A stretch of DNA of 64,000 nt from G965222335 sp965222335 (GCA_965222335.1 OZ244944.1:2852001-2916000), one strand, 5' to 3'. Shown: positions 17,057 through 25,731, counted from the stretch's first letter. A program made the numbers and translations. Notes: generated by a model from the letters alone, not told the origin.

Positions 17057-17378
17057 GGCCACCGCGGCTCGTCCGGCCGAGTCTTGGTGATCACGGCCTC
17101 GGGGAACCCGGTGTGGCGACATTGCGGGACATGAGGGGTCTTCGATTCCGTCCCCCGACAGGGCGCGCCTGTCTGCACCGGGTTTGTTTACCCCTCTGGT
17201 GGCTATCAGCGGCAGCAACAAAAATTTCTTGCTTTTAACATCGCATTGCAACATTTCCGCAACACTGCTTGCTTAATGTCGTGGGAGTCCGGGTGTCAGC
17301 GTACTGGCACAGATGCCCCGCCGGTGACTGAAGCCACCGCGGGTGTTTTTACTCCTCTCAGCGCAGGTAGACAACAGC
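17057..17378. other. AT-richer upstream region of the PhoX-family gene
   Basis: This 322-base gap contains a locally AT-rich stretch (about 17215-17275) that probably holds the promoter. Three 7-base blocks, TTAACAT (17235), TTGCAAC (17246) and CCGCAAC (17257), recur exactly every 11 bases, the spacing of Pho-box repeats, but the match to the PhoB consensus is weak. A short 5-bp hairpin near 17320-17340 is not a convincing terminator. Confidence 0.35.
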
Positions 17379-19214
17379 ATGGAACACGATGAAGGCACCA
17401 GTAATCCGTCAAACAATCGCCCCTTCGAGGACGTTCTCACTGAATACGCGTCGCGGCGTCAGGTGCTGCGTGGCGGCCTGACCCTTGCGGCCGGTACTTT
17501 TCTCGCCGGTCCGCTGGCGGCAACGGCGAATGACGGCGCCCCCGGTGGGCTGCGCATCGGCAGCCGCCTGATCGACTTCCAGCCAGTCGCGCTGGCTGAG
17601 GGAAGCGGCCCGGTGCCCGCCATTTCTGCTGACTATGACTTCTCCGTGTTGATACCCTGGGGGACGTCACTGACCAACAACCTGCCCGATTACGAGGGTG
17701 ACCCGGGTGCTCGGCCACTGTCTGATGAGCAGGCTCAACAGATCGGGATTGGTCACGACGGTATGTGGTTCTTTCCTCTGGGCCGCGGCAGCTCGCGCGG
17801 CTTGCTTGCGATCAACCACGAGTTCGGCACTAACAGTACCGTGCTCGGCAAGGCAAGCCCGGAAAGCCTCGAGGATGTGATGACATCCCAGCACGCCCAC
17901 GGGATCTCGGTGGTGGAGATTCGCCGGGCAGGTCGTCGCTGGGAGCTGGTCAAAGACAGCATGTACAACCGCCGTGTGCATGGACGCACCCCCGTCGAGT
18001 TCAGCGGGCCTGTCGCCGGCAGCGAGTTTACCGGGCCCGAAGCGGGCGCAATGGGCACACTCAACAACTGCGCCAATGGCTACACGCCCTGGGGGACTTA
18101 CCTCACCTGTGAGGAAAACTTCAATGGCTACTTTGGCACCAGCGACCCGACCTGGACCCCGAGCGAGGAACAGGCGCGCTATGGCCTGAGCGCAGGCGGC
18201 TTTGGCTACGGCTGGCACCTGTTCGACGAGCGGTTTGATCTCGCCAGCGATAGCCACCCCAACGAGGAGAACCGCTTTGGCTGGATCGTGGAAGTGGATC
18301 CCTTCAACCCGGAGGCGGCACCCGTGAAGCGAACCGCCATGGGCCGCTTCAAACATGAGGGTGTTGCGCTGGTAGAAGGGCGCGGCGGCCGAGTCGTGGG
18401 TTACATGGGCGATGACGAGCGCTTCGACTACATCTACAAATTCGTTTCTGCTGGCAACTGGCGCTTCATGCGCCGTGCAGGCGTCAGCCCACTGGATAAC
18501 GGCACCCTGTACGCGGCAAGGTTTAACGACGACGGCACGGGGGAGTGGCTGGAACTGAGCCTGCGCAACCCGGCTATTGCAGCGCGCTTCAGTTCCGAGG
18601 CCGAAGTCCTGACCTACGCCAGGATTGCAGCTGACCTCGTGGGCGCGACGCCGATGGATCGTCCGGAGTGGACCTCGGTCGGTAGTGACGGCACCGTGTA
18701 CTGTACCCTGACCAATAACAGCAACCGCCAGGAAGCAGACGCCGCAAACCCCCAGGCGCCCAACCCCGACGGCCATATCATCCGCTGGGAGGACAGCAAC
18801 CATCATATTGGCCTGACATTCACCTGGGAGATCTTCCTCCTGTCCTCCTCCACGCATGGCACCGAACGTAGCCTTGCCTCACCCGATGGGCTCTGGGTCG
18901 ACCCCGATAACCGGGTGTTCATCCAGACGGACGGCGCCCAGAAAGACGGGCTGAACGATCAGCTCCTGGTCGCCAATGGCAACCAGGCCGGAGAGGATGT
19001 TGAAATCAGCCGCCTGTTGACCGGCGTGACAGGCTGCGAAGTGACCGGCATTGCGGTCACGCCCAACCGGCGCACGATGTTCGTCAACCTGCAGCATCCC
19101 GGCAACGGTGATCCCGAGGTGACCAATTTCCCGGCGGCGCCGGGAAGCGGCGCAATTCCGCGGGATTGCACCCTGGCGATCCGGCGAAAGGACGGCGGTG
19201 TCGTGGGGTCCTGA
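17379..19214 (+). CDS. PhoX-family (DUF839) Tat-exported phosphatase-like protein
   Basis: A 611-residue protein of the PhoX/DUF839 family, calcium- and iron-dependent alkaline phosphatases that release phosphate from organic esters in the periplasm. A twin-arginine signal SRRQVLRG (residues 25-32) is followed by a hydrophobic stretch ending GPLAATA, so export is folded via Tat. Family motifs are NHEFGTNSTVL, the Cys-containing TPWGTYLTCEENFNGYF, and GRFKHEGVALVEGRGG. ATG 17379 follows AGGTAG. Some DUF839 members act on other substrates, so phosphatase activity is the best guess rather than certain. Confidence 0.85.
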   Translation: MEHDEGTSNPSNNRPFEDVLTEYASRRQVLRGGLTLAAGTFLAGPLAATANDGAPGGLRIGSRLIDFQPVALAEGSGPVPAISADYDFSVLIPWGTSLTNNLPDYEGDPGARPLSDEQAQQIGIGHDGMWFFPLGRGSSRGLLAINHEFGTNSTVLGKASPESLEDVMTSQHAHGISVVEIRRAGRRWELVKDSMYNRRVHGRTPVEFSGPVAGSEFTGPEAGAMGTLNNCANGYTPWGTYLTCEENFNGYFGTSDPTWTPSEEQARYGLSAGGFGYGWHLFDERFDLASDSHPNEENRFGWIVEVDPFNPEAAPVKRTAMGRFKHEGVALVEGRGGRVVGYMGDDERFDYIYKFVSAGNWRFMRRAGVSPLDNGTLYAARFNDDGTGEWLELSLRNPAIAARFSSEAEVLTYARIAADLVGATPMDRPEWTSVGSDGTVYCTLTNNSNRQEADAANPQAPNPDGHIIRWEDSNHHIGLTFTWEIFLLSSSTHGTERSLASPDGLWVDPDNRVFIQTDGAQKDGLNDQLLVANGNQAGEDVEISRLLTGVTGCEVTGIAVTPNRRTMFVNLQHPGNGDPEVTNFPAAPGSGAIPRDCTLAIRRKDGGVVGS

Positions 19215-19308
19215 CAGGCGAAGGCGTCTGGCCGCGGGGCGGGAACACAGGATGTAAGCGCGATTGATGCACCATCCCCGCGGCCAGTGCGGATCAAGGC
19301 GTAACAGG

Positions 19309-19343
19309 AAATGGGTCAGAGCTTTAAGCTCTGGCCCATTTTC
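19309..19343. terminator. Hairpin terminator after the PhoX-family gene
   Basis: A 14-bp stem (AAATGGGTCAGAGC at 19309-19322 with its partner at 19328-19341, one G-U pair) closes a TTTAA loop. A-rich and T-rich flanks make it potentially bidirectional. It shares the GGGTCAGA core with hairpins near 25285 and 38540. Confidence 0.8.
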
Positions 19344-19572
19344 GTTACTGCCTCCCGGCTTTATGTGAACCGGTTCGCTTGGCAAGGGGCGACGGGTCTG
19401 GTTCCATGGGTCAGTATGATCAGCAGCCGGAACAGCCTTGAGCCATGTCACACCATGATACTGCCGCGTCGTAAGTCAGGCCGGGATTTTGCGGCAACTG
19501 GCGGCCGAGAGGGTGGCGTGTGATTACGTCTATGCAGTGCCGCCCGTGGCAGTGAAGCAGCAGGGGCACAGG

Positions 19573-22500
19573 ATGTGCAGATTTTATATCCCGTTACAGA
19601 TGCAGCCCGCCCCATGCCTGTGGGTCGCCTGCCTGCTGCTGTGGGCTGTGCCCGCTTTCGCCCTGGACCCGTCCATGCGCTTCCACCAGTACGAGTTCGA
19701 CAGCTGGAGCATCGATGCGGGCCTGCCCCAGGTGACGGTCCACGCGGTTACCCAGGGACCCGATCACTATATGTGGGCAGCGACCCAGTCTGGCCTGGCG
19801 CGCTTCGACGGCGCCCGTTTTCAGACCTTCACACCTTCAAGCCACCCCAATCTGCCCAGCCTGCTGGTGCGCGCCCTGCATGTCGATCGGGCGCAGCGAC
19901 TCTGGATCGGTACCCTGCGCGGTGCTGCCCTTTGGCATAACGGCGAGCTGCGCCAGGTTACCACTGAAACCGGCCGCGCCGTGGACGTTCGTGCAATTGC
20001 CCAGGGCAGAGGCGACGCGGTGCTGCTGGCGAGCGGCGGTGGCCTGTGGGCGAGCCGGGGCGACCGGCTGCGGCAGGTGCCCGGGAGCGCCGACCTGAGC
20101 CTGAACACCGTACTCCACCGCGATGGTTCCACCTGGGTGGGCGGCCGCGAGGGGGTTTTGCGCTACAGTGATGACGGCTGGGAGCGGGAAGTCTTGCCGC
20201 CGTCCGGCGAGGGCGCCGTGGTGACCGCCCTGGCCTGGCACGATGGCACCTTGTGGGCTGGCAGCAATCGCGGCCTGTTCTACCGCACGGACCAGGGCTG
20301 GCAAGCCCTGGTTGCCACGGAGGCCGAGGCGGGGCGCAGCGTGGAAACGCTGTTTGCTGACAGGGCGGGCACCCTGTGGGTAGGCGCCAGTGGCCTCCTT
20401 TTCCGCCTGCAGGGTCGTGAGGTTGTCGATGCCGTTGGCAAAGACGGGCCCTTCCCCGACGGCAACGTCATGTCGATGAGCGAAGACCACGAGGGGAATT
20501 TGTGGATCGGCAGCCGCTCCTACGGGCTGGCACGGGTATGGGGCGGCTACGCCCTGCGCTATGGCGCGCCGGAGGGCCTGCACGCCGAACTGACCTGGAC
20601 CCTGGCACCGGACCGGGAAGGCACCCTCTGGGTCGGGACGGCCGATGGCCTGGCCCGCTTCAGCGACCGCGAGTTCGAGCGGGTGGTCGCCGGGTCAGAG
20701 CAGCCACATCCGCATGCCTACAGTCTGCTGCCCGAGTCCGATCGTGTCTGGGTGGGCACCCGGGCAGGCTTGTACTGGTGGCAGCGCGACAAGGCGCGGA
20801 TGGTGGCACGGGCGGCCTTTCAGGCCCTGGCGGGTGAGCAGGTTCACGCCATCCTGCGACGTGCGGATGGCACCTACTGGCTCGGTACGAGCGGTGGCAT
20901 CTGGCGCTGGGATGGCGAGTCCCTGTCGCGAGAGCTGTCGGCCAGCGAAAGCAGTGCCAATCATACCTGGGTGCTGTTGGAAACCCGCGACCGGCGCCTG
21001 CTGGCAGGCACTGTTGGCGGTATCCTGGTGCACCGGCCGGGCGAGGGCTTTCAGCCCCTGGCCGATCCCCTGGGCATCGAGGAAGTGATGACCCTGCTGG
21101 AACTCGATGACGGCCGCCTGGTCGCAGGCAGTCGCAGTGAGCGCCTGTTGATATCCAGCGCGCAGGGCTGGCGCAGCCTGGGCGAGGCTGACGGCGTACC
21201 CGCCAATACCGGCTTTGCCCTCGAGCAGTTCCGCGATCAGCTATGGGTGGCGGGCAACCGGGGTCTGTACCGGGTAGAACTGCCGAAGCTCGACGCCTAT
21301 CTGGCCGGGGAGCGGGGCGACGTGGGGGCTGACATGCTACTGAGCGAACGCGGTGATGTGCCGGGCGCCCAGAACACGACCTGTTGTAACGGCGCGGGCA
21401 CCGCCCGTTCGGCCCTGTTGCGCGGGCAACTGTGGTTTCCGACCCGCGAGGGCATTATTGCAGTTCGTCCGGGGGATACCCATCGCAATGCGGTGCCTCC
21501 TCGTTTGCATGTTGATCGCGTCCGCCTGGATGGTGAGTGGCAGGCCCTGTATCAGCCAGAGGTGCTGCAACTTGCGCAAACGCAGCGCGATATCGCCTTC
21601 GGGTTCACCGCCCTGAGTTACCAGGACCCGGGCAGCGTACGCCTGGAGTACCGCTTGCTGGGCTACCAGGACCAGTGGCAGGTGCTGGATGATACGCTCC
21701 ACCGCATCGCATTCTTCACCAACCTGCCCGCGGGCCAATTCGTGTTTCAGGTGCGAGGTAGTAACAACGCGGGCGTATGGGCGGCGCAGGGCGCGGAGCT
21801 GCCCGTCTACATCAAGCCTTACTGGTATGAGACCCTCGGCTTCCAGATCCTTTGCGCGCTCGTGGGCCTGCTGGTCATCTGGCTGGCGGTACTCTGGCGT
21901 ACCCGCATATTGATTCGCCAGCGGCAGCGACTCAAGCAGCTGGTTGCCACCCGTACCGAGGAACTGCGCGTGGCCAACCAGCACTTGCAGCAATACAGCC
22001 TTGAGCTGGAAACGACCAGTCGGACCGATCCGCTCACCGGTCTTTGGAACCGGCGCTATTTCAGCGAAGAAGTCCTGCCACAGTTACTGCGCTTCCAGCA
22101 GGAGCAGGCCGCCGGGCTGCATGAGGGGCAGCGCATGCTCCTGGCGCTGATCGACATCGACCATTTCAAGCGAACCAATGATCTCTACGGCCATGAAGCC
22201 GGGGACCAGTTACTGCGCCAGCTCGCGGAGTGGCTGCAGTCGGTAGCCCACCCGCGTGATCACGTGCTGCGCTGGGGGGGCGAGGAGTTCCTGGTGGTAT
22301 TCCAGGCCCTGCCGGAGAACCAGTGCACGGCACTTGCCGATCGCATTCAGCGTTCACTGCGTGGGCACCCCTTCCGGATTGACGGCGGCGAGGGCCCCCA
22401 CCTGAGCGTTTCCATGGGCCTGGTACCCTGGCCCATGGGTGCCACTCCCCTGGACGAGACGCAGGGCGGAGTTGCCTGCGACCTGGCACTGGAACTCGCC

Positions 22501-22662
22501 GACAAGGGGCTCTACCAGGCCAAGCGGGCAGGGCGGGATAACTGGTGCCTGGTGGAGGCGCGGGCGGAGGTCGCGGAGCTGGCGCAGGCGAGGGGAGACG
22601 ACCTGGAGACCCTGGTCGAGCACGGGTTGGTGGTGATTCACCGGGGCCGGCAGGGGGCTTGA
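19573..22662 (+). CDS. Membrane diguanylate cyclase with periplasmic propeller and Y_Y_Y sensor
   Basis: A 1029-residue sensor making cyclic di-GMP. A signal peptide (LLLWAVPAFA) precedes a long periplasmic region of two-component-regulator propeller repeats (LWIGTLRGAAL, LWVGTADGLARF and similar). A Y_Y_Y-like domain (about 660-750), one membrane helix (near 757-780, FQILCALVGLLVIWLAVLW) and a coiled linker follow, leading to the GGDEF domain. The catalytic motif is RWGGEEF near residue 904, so the cyclase should be active. The RxxD inhibitory site is HPRD, lacking the Arg, so product feedback is probably absent. ATG 19573 has AGGGG upstream; ATG 19600 is an alternative. The ligand is unknown. 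Confidence 0.88.
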   Translation: MCRFYIPLQMQPAPCLWVACLLLWAVPAFALDPSMRFHQYEFDSWSIDAGLPQVTVHAVTQGPDHYMWAATQSGLARFDGARFQTFTPSSHPNLPSLLVRALHVDRAQRLWIGTLRGAALWHNGELRQVTTETGRAVDVRAIAQGRGDAVLLASGGGLWASRGDRLRQVPGSADLSLNTVLHRDGSTWVGGREGVLRYSDDGWEREVLPPSGEGAVVTALAWHDGTLWAGSNRGLFYRTDQGWQALVATEAEAGRSVETLFADRAGTLWVGASGLLFRLQGREVVDAVGKDGPFPDGNVMSMSEDHEGNLWIGSRSYGLARVWGGYALRYGAPEGLHAELTWTLAPDREGTLWVGTADGLARFSDREFERVVAGSEQPHPHAYSLLPESDRVWVGTRAGLYWWQRDKARMVARAAFQALAGEQVHAILRRADGTYWLGTSGGIWRWDGESLSRELSASESSANHTWVLLETRDRRLLAGTVGGILVHRPGEGFQPLADPLGIEEVMTLLELDDGRLVAGSRSERLLISSAQGWRSLGEADGVPANTGFALEQFRDQLWVAGNRGLYRVELPKLDAYLAGERGDVGADMLLSERGDVPGAQNTTCCNGAGTARSALLRGQLWFPTREGIIAVRPGDTHRNAVPPRLHVDRVRLDGEWQALYQPEVLQLAQTQRDIAFGFTALSYQDPGSVRLEYRLLGYQDQWQVLDDTLHRIAFFTNLPAGQFVFQVRGSNNAGVWAAQGAELPVYIKPYWYETLGFQILCALVGLLVIWLAVLWRTRILIRQRQRLKQLVATRTEELRVANQHLQQYSLELETTSRTDPLTGLWNRRYFSEEVLPQLLRFQQEQAAGLHEGQRMLLALIDIDHFKRTNDLYGHEAGDQLLRQLAEWLQSVAHPRDHVLRWGGEEFLVVFQALPENQCTALADRIQRSLRGHPFRIDGGEGPHLSVSMGLVPWPMGATPLDETQGGVACDLALELADKGLYQAKRAGRDNWCLVEARAEVAELAQARGDDLETLVEHGLVVIHRGRQGA

Positions 22663-22904
22663 GCCTCTCCTGGTTGGCAAGTCGCATGGATGCGAATGCC
22701 TTCACCGCCGGGGGCGGGTTCAGTAGCGAGCGCAGGTGCCGCGCATCTGCGGACGCAAGACGTTGATCCTGCCCGCAGTGCCGGGCGTGACCGGGTTTTG
22801 CCGGGGCTGTCGGGCCGGGTGAAGAAGCTACGGTTTATTGGCAGGAGTGCTATCCTCAATTCTAGGGGATTGGTCCCGGCAGATCATCCATGGGGAAGTA
22901 ATTT

Positions 22905-23474
22905 ATGCGAGGGATTGCGTGTCTTGTGGTGCTTCTGCTGTTGCAGGGAAGTCCGGCCCTGGCCGCGAAACTGCCAGCCAGTGTCGAAGAGGTACCCGTT
23001 GCCTGCGGTTACCTGACGGAAGAGGTCGCCGCAAGTGCACTGGGCGGGAAGGTCCAGCCGATTCCCTCCCACGAGCATATTTCCCATTTTTATAGCCAGT
23101 GTGAATACAAGGCCGTGGGCCAGGGGCGCAAGGCGCTGCGTTTCCTGTTCAAGTTCATGGTGAAGGAAATGTTCGACGCAGAGCGCCTGGCACCGGAGCA
23201 GGTGGATTTCAACGCCGGGTTTGCCGAAGGCGGCCTGAGCTATAGCGAGAAACTCCAGTACCCCGGCGAGCTCACCTACATCTTCCATGACCGGGACCTC
23301 ACTTCGATCTTGGTGCTGACCGGGATTGACGATCCCCCGGACGGTGCCCGCGAGGCATCGACGCTGATTTTCTCGTATCGCCTGATCGACGCTGATCGGA
23401 CACCTGAGCAACGACGGGACCTGCTCATGAAATTCGCCTGGCGGCACCTGGCCGACCTGGGTAACTCACCCTAG
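22905..23474 (+). CDS. Hypothetical secreted protein
   Basis: A 189-residue protein with a clear signal peptide (MRGIACLVVLLLLQGSPALA), predicted to be periplasmic. The mature part starts KLPASVEEVPVACGYLTEEVA and has a second Cys in YSQCEYKAVG; the pair could form a disulphide. I do not recognise the family. GGGGAAG upstream of ATG 22905 supports the start. It stands alone, followed after about 145 bases by a strong terminator at 23619-23649. Confidence 0.7.
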   Translation: MRGIACLVVLLLLQGSPALAAKLPASVEEVPVACGYLTEEVAASALGGKVQPIPSHEHISHFYSQCEYKAVGQGRKALRFLFKFMVKEMFDAERLAPEQVDFNAGFAEGGLSYSEKLQYPGELTYIFHDRDLTSILVLTGIDDPPDGAREASTLIFSYRLIDADRTPEQRRDLLMKFAWRHLADLGNSP

Positions 23475-23618
23475 CGGCGGCGAAAGAGTGACGGCGAAGG
23501 AGCGTTCGGTGTAGAACGTGGCGCGCGTGGGGACGAAATCGGGCCCGGCGATAATCCGTAGCGTGGTTCGTAACCCGATGGCGCTGCAGACGGCCTTCCC
23601 CCGGTCGCCATAACGTAT
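23475..23618. other. Non-coding stretch before a strong terminator
   Basis: About 145 bases separate the secreted-protein stop from the terminator at 23619. The segment has GC-rich inverted pieces (for example GGTTCGTAACC). It could be a 3' untranslated region or the body of a small RNA. A minus-strand frame (23471-23680) crosses it but has no coding support. Confidence 0.3.
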
Positions 23619-23649
23619 GCGCTCTGCAGGGGTTGCAGAGCGCCTTTTT
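23619..23649 (+). terminator. Rho-independent terminator
   Basis: A perfect 10-bp stem (GCGCTCTGCA at 23619-23628 pairing with 23634-23643) closes a GGGGT loop and is followed by CTTTTT. This is a strong intrinsic terminator for transcription on the plus strand. Confidence 0.9.
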
Positions 23650-23818
23650 CGTACGGGTGCTTTTTGTCAGGCGACAGCAACCTGACATTGCTATGCCTAT
23701 CCTATTGATTTATAAACGTTTCATCAGGTTGTCAGGTGCCTGTCGTGTCGCTGTCCGCAGTTTCAGGGAAGAATGGCTCCACCTCGCAAGCAACCCCACA
23801 GGGGAGGGGAAACCACAG

Positions 23819-24298
23819 ATGATTGTACGCAAGCTCAGGCTGCAACGCGGCTGGTCACAGGACCAGCTGGCGGAATTTACCGGCCTCAGTGTGCGCACGA
23901 TTCAGCGGGTTGAGCGCGGCCAGCGCCCCAGCCTGGAGTCGAGTAAAGCGCTGGCATCTGTGTTCGAGGTGAACCTTTCAACATTCATACCCGAGGACAC
24001 AACGATGGAACCCGCTACCGACACCCAGCCCAACCGGGCAGAACTGAAAGATGATGAACGCGCTGCTCTCAAGTACGCCAAGAAAGTCACTGACTTCTAC
24101 CAGGGCATTGCCGTTCTGGTCATACTCGCGGTGGTGTTTATCGCGGTGCGCGGGCCCGAGCCGAAGCTCCTCATATTTTTCGCCGCCATGGGCTTGATGG
24201 TGGGGCTGCAGGCACTGTTCACGTTTGAGATCGTGCGCTTGCCGTTCCAGAACCTTGAGAGGCGCCTGGCCGAGAAGAAGCTCGGGCGCAAGCTCTGA
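23819..24298 (+). CDS. XRE-type helix-turn-helix protein with two membrane helices
   Basis: A 159-residue protein combining an N-terminal Cro/CI-type HTH (residues about 1-60; LRLQRGWSQDQLAEFTGLSV then TIQRVERGQRPS) with a C-terminal 2TM domain (FYQGIAVLVILAVVFIAV and LIFFAAMGLMVGLQALFTF). Such fusions are thought to be membrane-tethered transcription regulators. ATG 23819 is preceded by GGGGAGGGG and aligns with the start of the HTH; longer in-frame starts add unrelated sequence over the terminator. No target gene is evident. Confidence 0.82.
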   Translation: MIVRKLRLQRGWSQDQLAEFTGLSVRTIQRVERGQRPSLESSKALASVFEVNLSTFIPEDTTMEPATDTQPNRAELKDDERAALKYAKKVTDFYQGIAVLVILAVVFIAVRGPEPKLLIFFAAMGLMVGLQALFTFEIVRLPFQNLERRLAEKKLGRKL

Positions 24299-24309
24299 CT
24301 TGCCGTTCC

Positions 24310-24450
24310 AGCGCTTCGGCTATGGCAATCTTGCCCTGGGCCCTGCCGTCGCGTCGCTCCCACGGACGAGACGCAGGGCAGGGTTGCCTGTGCGCTGGCA
24401 TTGGAACTCGCCGATAAAGGGCTCTGCCAGGCCAGGTGCACGCCAGGGCG
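24310..24450 (+). pseudogene. Frameshifted relic of a GGDEF domain C-terminus
   Basis: The three-frame translation contains SASAMAILPWALP and then, after a frame change, DETQGRVACALALELADKGL. These match, in order, SVSMGLVPWPMG and DETQGGVACDLALELADKGL in the intact cyclase at 19573-22662. The DNA is also visibly similar to about 22400-22540. The rest of the cyclase is absent. It is a decayed copy of that gene or of a close paralogue. The second frame stays open to TGA at 24545-24547, inside the next gene's start. Confidence 0.75.
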
Positions 24451-24543
24451 AGTCGCCGTCGCTGTCGACGAACGGGGTTCTTTCTACTACGTTGATGTTA
24501 CACAGCAGTTGCTAACTCACCTTTTTGAGGGAGGAGCATTTTC

Positions 24544-24903
24544 ATGAGGTCGACTGCCTGCATCGCACTGCTCGCTCTGACGCCCTTCAAGCTCTTTGCC
24601 GGGCAGGAAGTCGGGGAATGGAATATCAATGCTGAAGTGTGCGCACAGTCCCGGCTCGTGTTCACAGCCGACGGGCAACATGAGTCGCAGATGTTTGAAG
24701 GGGGAGCATGGCAGACACTTGCCGCAGCGCCCTACACGCGTTCGGGAGACCTGCTGATAATCGAAAATCCGGCCGGGAAGGAAACACTCAGGATAGTGGA
24801 GGAATCCCCGGGCTTACTCGTCATCCAGAATATCGCCGCTGAGCGGCAACGCGCCGCCGGCTCAGAAAGGGTAGAACTTGTCCGCTGCGAGAACGCGGGC
24901 TGA
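24544..24903 (+). CDS. Small hypothetical secreted protein
   Basis: A 119-residue protein with a signal peptide (MRSTACIALLALTPFKLFAG). The mature part holds two Cys (AEVCAQS and VRCENAG), probably a disulphide linking the ends, with alternating beta-like segments (DLLIIENPAG, PGLLVIQNIA). A strong GAGGGAGGAG ribosome site precedes ATG 24544. I do not recognise the family. It starts directly after the GGDEF relic and is followed by the 49-bp repeat array. Confidence 0.65.
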   Translation: MRSTACIALLALTPFKLFAGQEVGEWNINAEVCAQSRLVFTADGQHESQMFEGGAWQTLAAAPYTRSGDLLIIENPAGKETLRIVEESPGLLVIQNIAAERQRAAGSERVELVRCENAG

Positions 24904-24950
24904 CATCGAGAGCTCAAGGTATCGGTCAGATGGAGGTGGGACTTGTGCGC

Positions 24951-25229
24951 GCTCCCGGCCATCCATGGCCTCCCCGACAGACCAACGTCCTGTGGCGTCG
25001 CTCCCGGTCATCCATGGCCTCCCCGACAGACCAACGTCCTGTGGCGTCGCTCCCGGCCATCCATGGCCTCCCCGACAGACCAACATCCTGTTGGCCACCC
25101 GCGCCGGTGGGCGTAGGGCCAGATCAGCGATGCGGTCGGTTGGAGGAAGGGTGCCGATGAGATGGGAGTGACTTGTGCTCGCTCTCGCACGTCCATGTGC
25201 TTCGCGATCCACCAACATCCTGTTGGCGA
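24951..25229. repeat. 49-bp palindrome-containing repeat array
   Basis: Three near-identical 49-bp copies start at 24951, 25000 and 25049, and a diverged fourth at 25181. Each contains an inverted repeat GGCCATCCATGGCC and a second element that is palindromic in copies 3 and 4 (CCAACATCCTGTTGG). In copy 4 the first stem is changed to GCAC/GTGC, with both arms altered together. A related leader, GATG-GGAGTG-ACTTGTGC, precedes copy 1 (from about 24929) and copy 4 (from about 25159). There are no variable spacers, so this is not a CRISPR array. Confidence 0.9.
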
Positions 25230-25272
25230 CCCGCGCCCTTTGGGCGCGGGCACAAGGCCCGCCGCTGCCACG

Positions 25273-25325
25273 CAAGTAAAAAAAAGGGGTCAGAACTTTG
25301 GGTTCTGACCCCTTTTTTTTACTTG
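25273..25325 (-). terminator. Very long perfect hairpin terminator downstream of ssrA
   Basis: A perfect 24-bp stem (25273-25296 with 25302-25325) closes a 5-base loop. It has a GGGGTCAGAAC core and eight A on one arm with eight T on the other, so it is bidirectional. It begins 3 bases from the 3' end of the tmRNA and would end its transcript. Confidence 0.9.
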
Positions 25326-25327
25326 TT

Positions 25328-25717
25328 TGGTGGAGGCGGCGGGACTTGAACCCGCGTCCGTCAGTGCTCTGCCTTCGGCTCTACATGCTTAGGATCCGTT
25401 TATTGATTTAGCCGCACACAGCCCAACGGGCAGGACGTGATTGGCGATCCCCTGAATGTTTAACAGCGCCGCTCGGGGCAGGCTTTGCTGCGATCCAGTT
25501 CTATATGACAGTCAAATGCGCGGGGCTGGAACCTTGCATAAGACCGCTAGGGCCGAAGCCACTAGTTGGTGTTAAACGGACTGCTTACGCAGCCAGTTGT
25601 GCACCGTAGTTGTCGTCGTTGGCAACTATAAGTTTGCAGCTTTGGATTAACGTGATTCGCTACCATCACGGCATGCACCTCAGGGTTTGCTACCGGCGTC
25701 GAATCCAGATCGCCCCC
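25328..25717 (-). ncRNA. ssrA: Transfer-messenger RNA (tmRNA)
   Basis: A 390-base one-piece tmRNA read on the minus strand. The 5' end reads GGGGGCGATCTGGATTCGAC, and the 3' end carries the T-arm GGTTCAAGTCC and terminates in CCACCA. The first seven bases pair with CGCCTCC before the discriminator base (one G-U pair), forming the tRNA-like acceptor stem. The tag reading frame at 25585-25623 encodes ANDDNYGAQLAA followed by TAA. With SmpB (encoded at 29610-30092) it rescues stalled ribosomes and tags the incomplete protein for proteolysis. CCA is encoded. Confidence 0.97.
25585..25623 (-). other. tmRNA proteolysis-tag reading frame
   Basis: Thirteen codons on the minus strand from the resume codon GCC (25621-25623) to TAA give ANDDNYGAQLAA. 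The ending LAA is the degron recognised by ClpXP/ClpAP. Confidence 0.93.
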
Positions 25718-25731
25718 AGATGTGACTATGC

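Noticed and set aside
17320..17350. A terminator just before the PhoX-family gene
   Set aside because: The CGGTG/CACCG stem has only 5 pairs and the T-run is separated by GCGGGTG, so it is not a credible intrinsic terminator.
23471..23680. A 69-residue minus-strand frame rich in Pro, Ser and Arg
   Set aside because: It crosses the terminator and the 3' region of the secreted-protein gene and has no ribosome site or family match.
25328..25400. A tRNA gene suggested by GGTTCAAGTCC and a CCA end on the minus strand
   Set aside because: There is no anticodon arm nearby; the segment is the 3' tRNA-like end of tmRNA, whose 5' half and tag frame are found at 25717 and 25585-25623.
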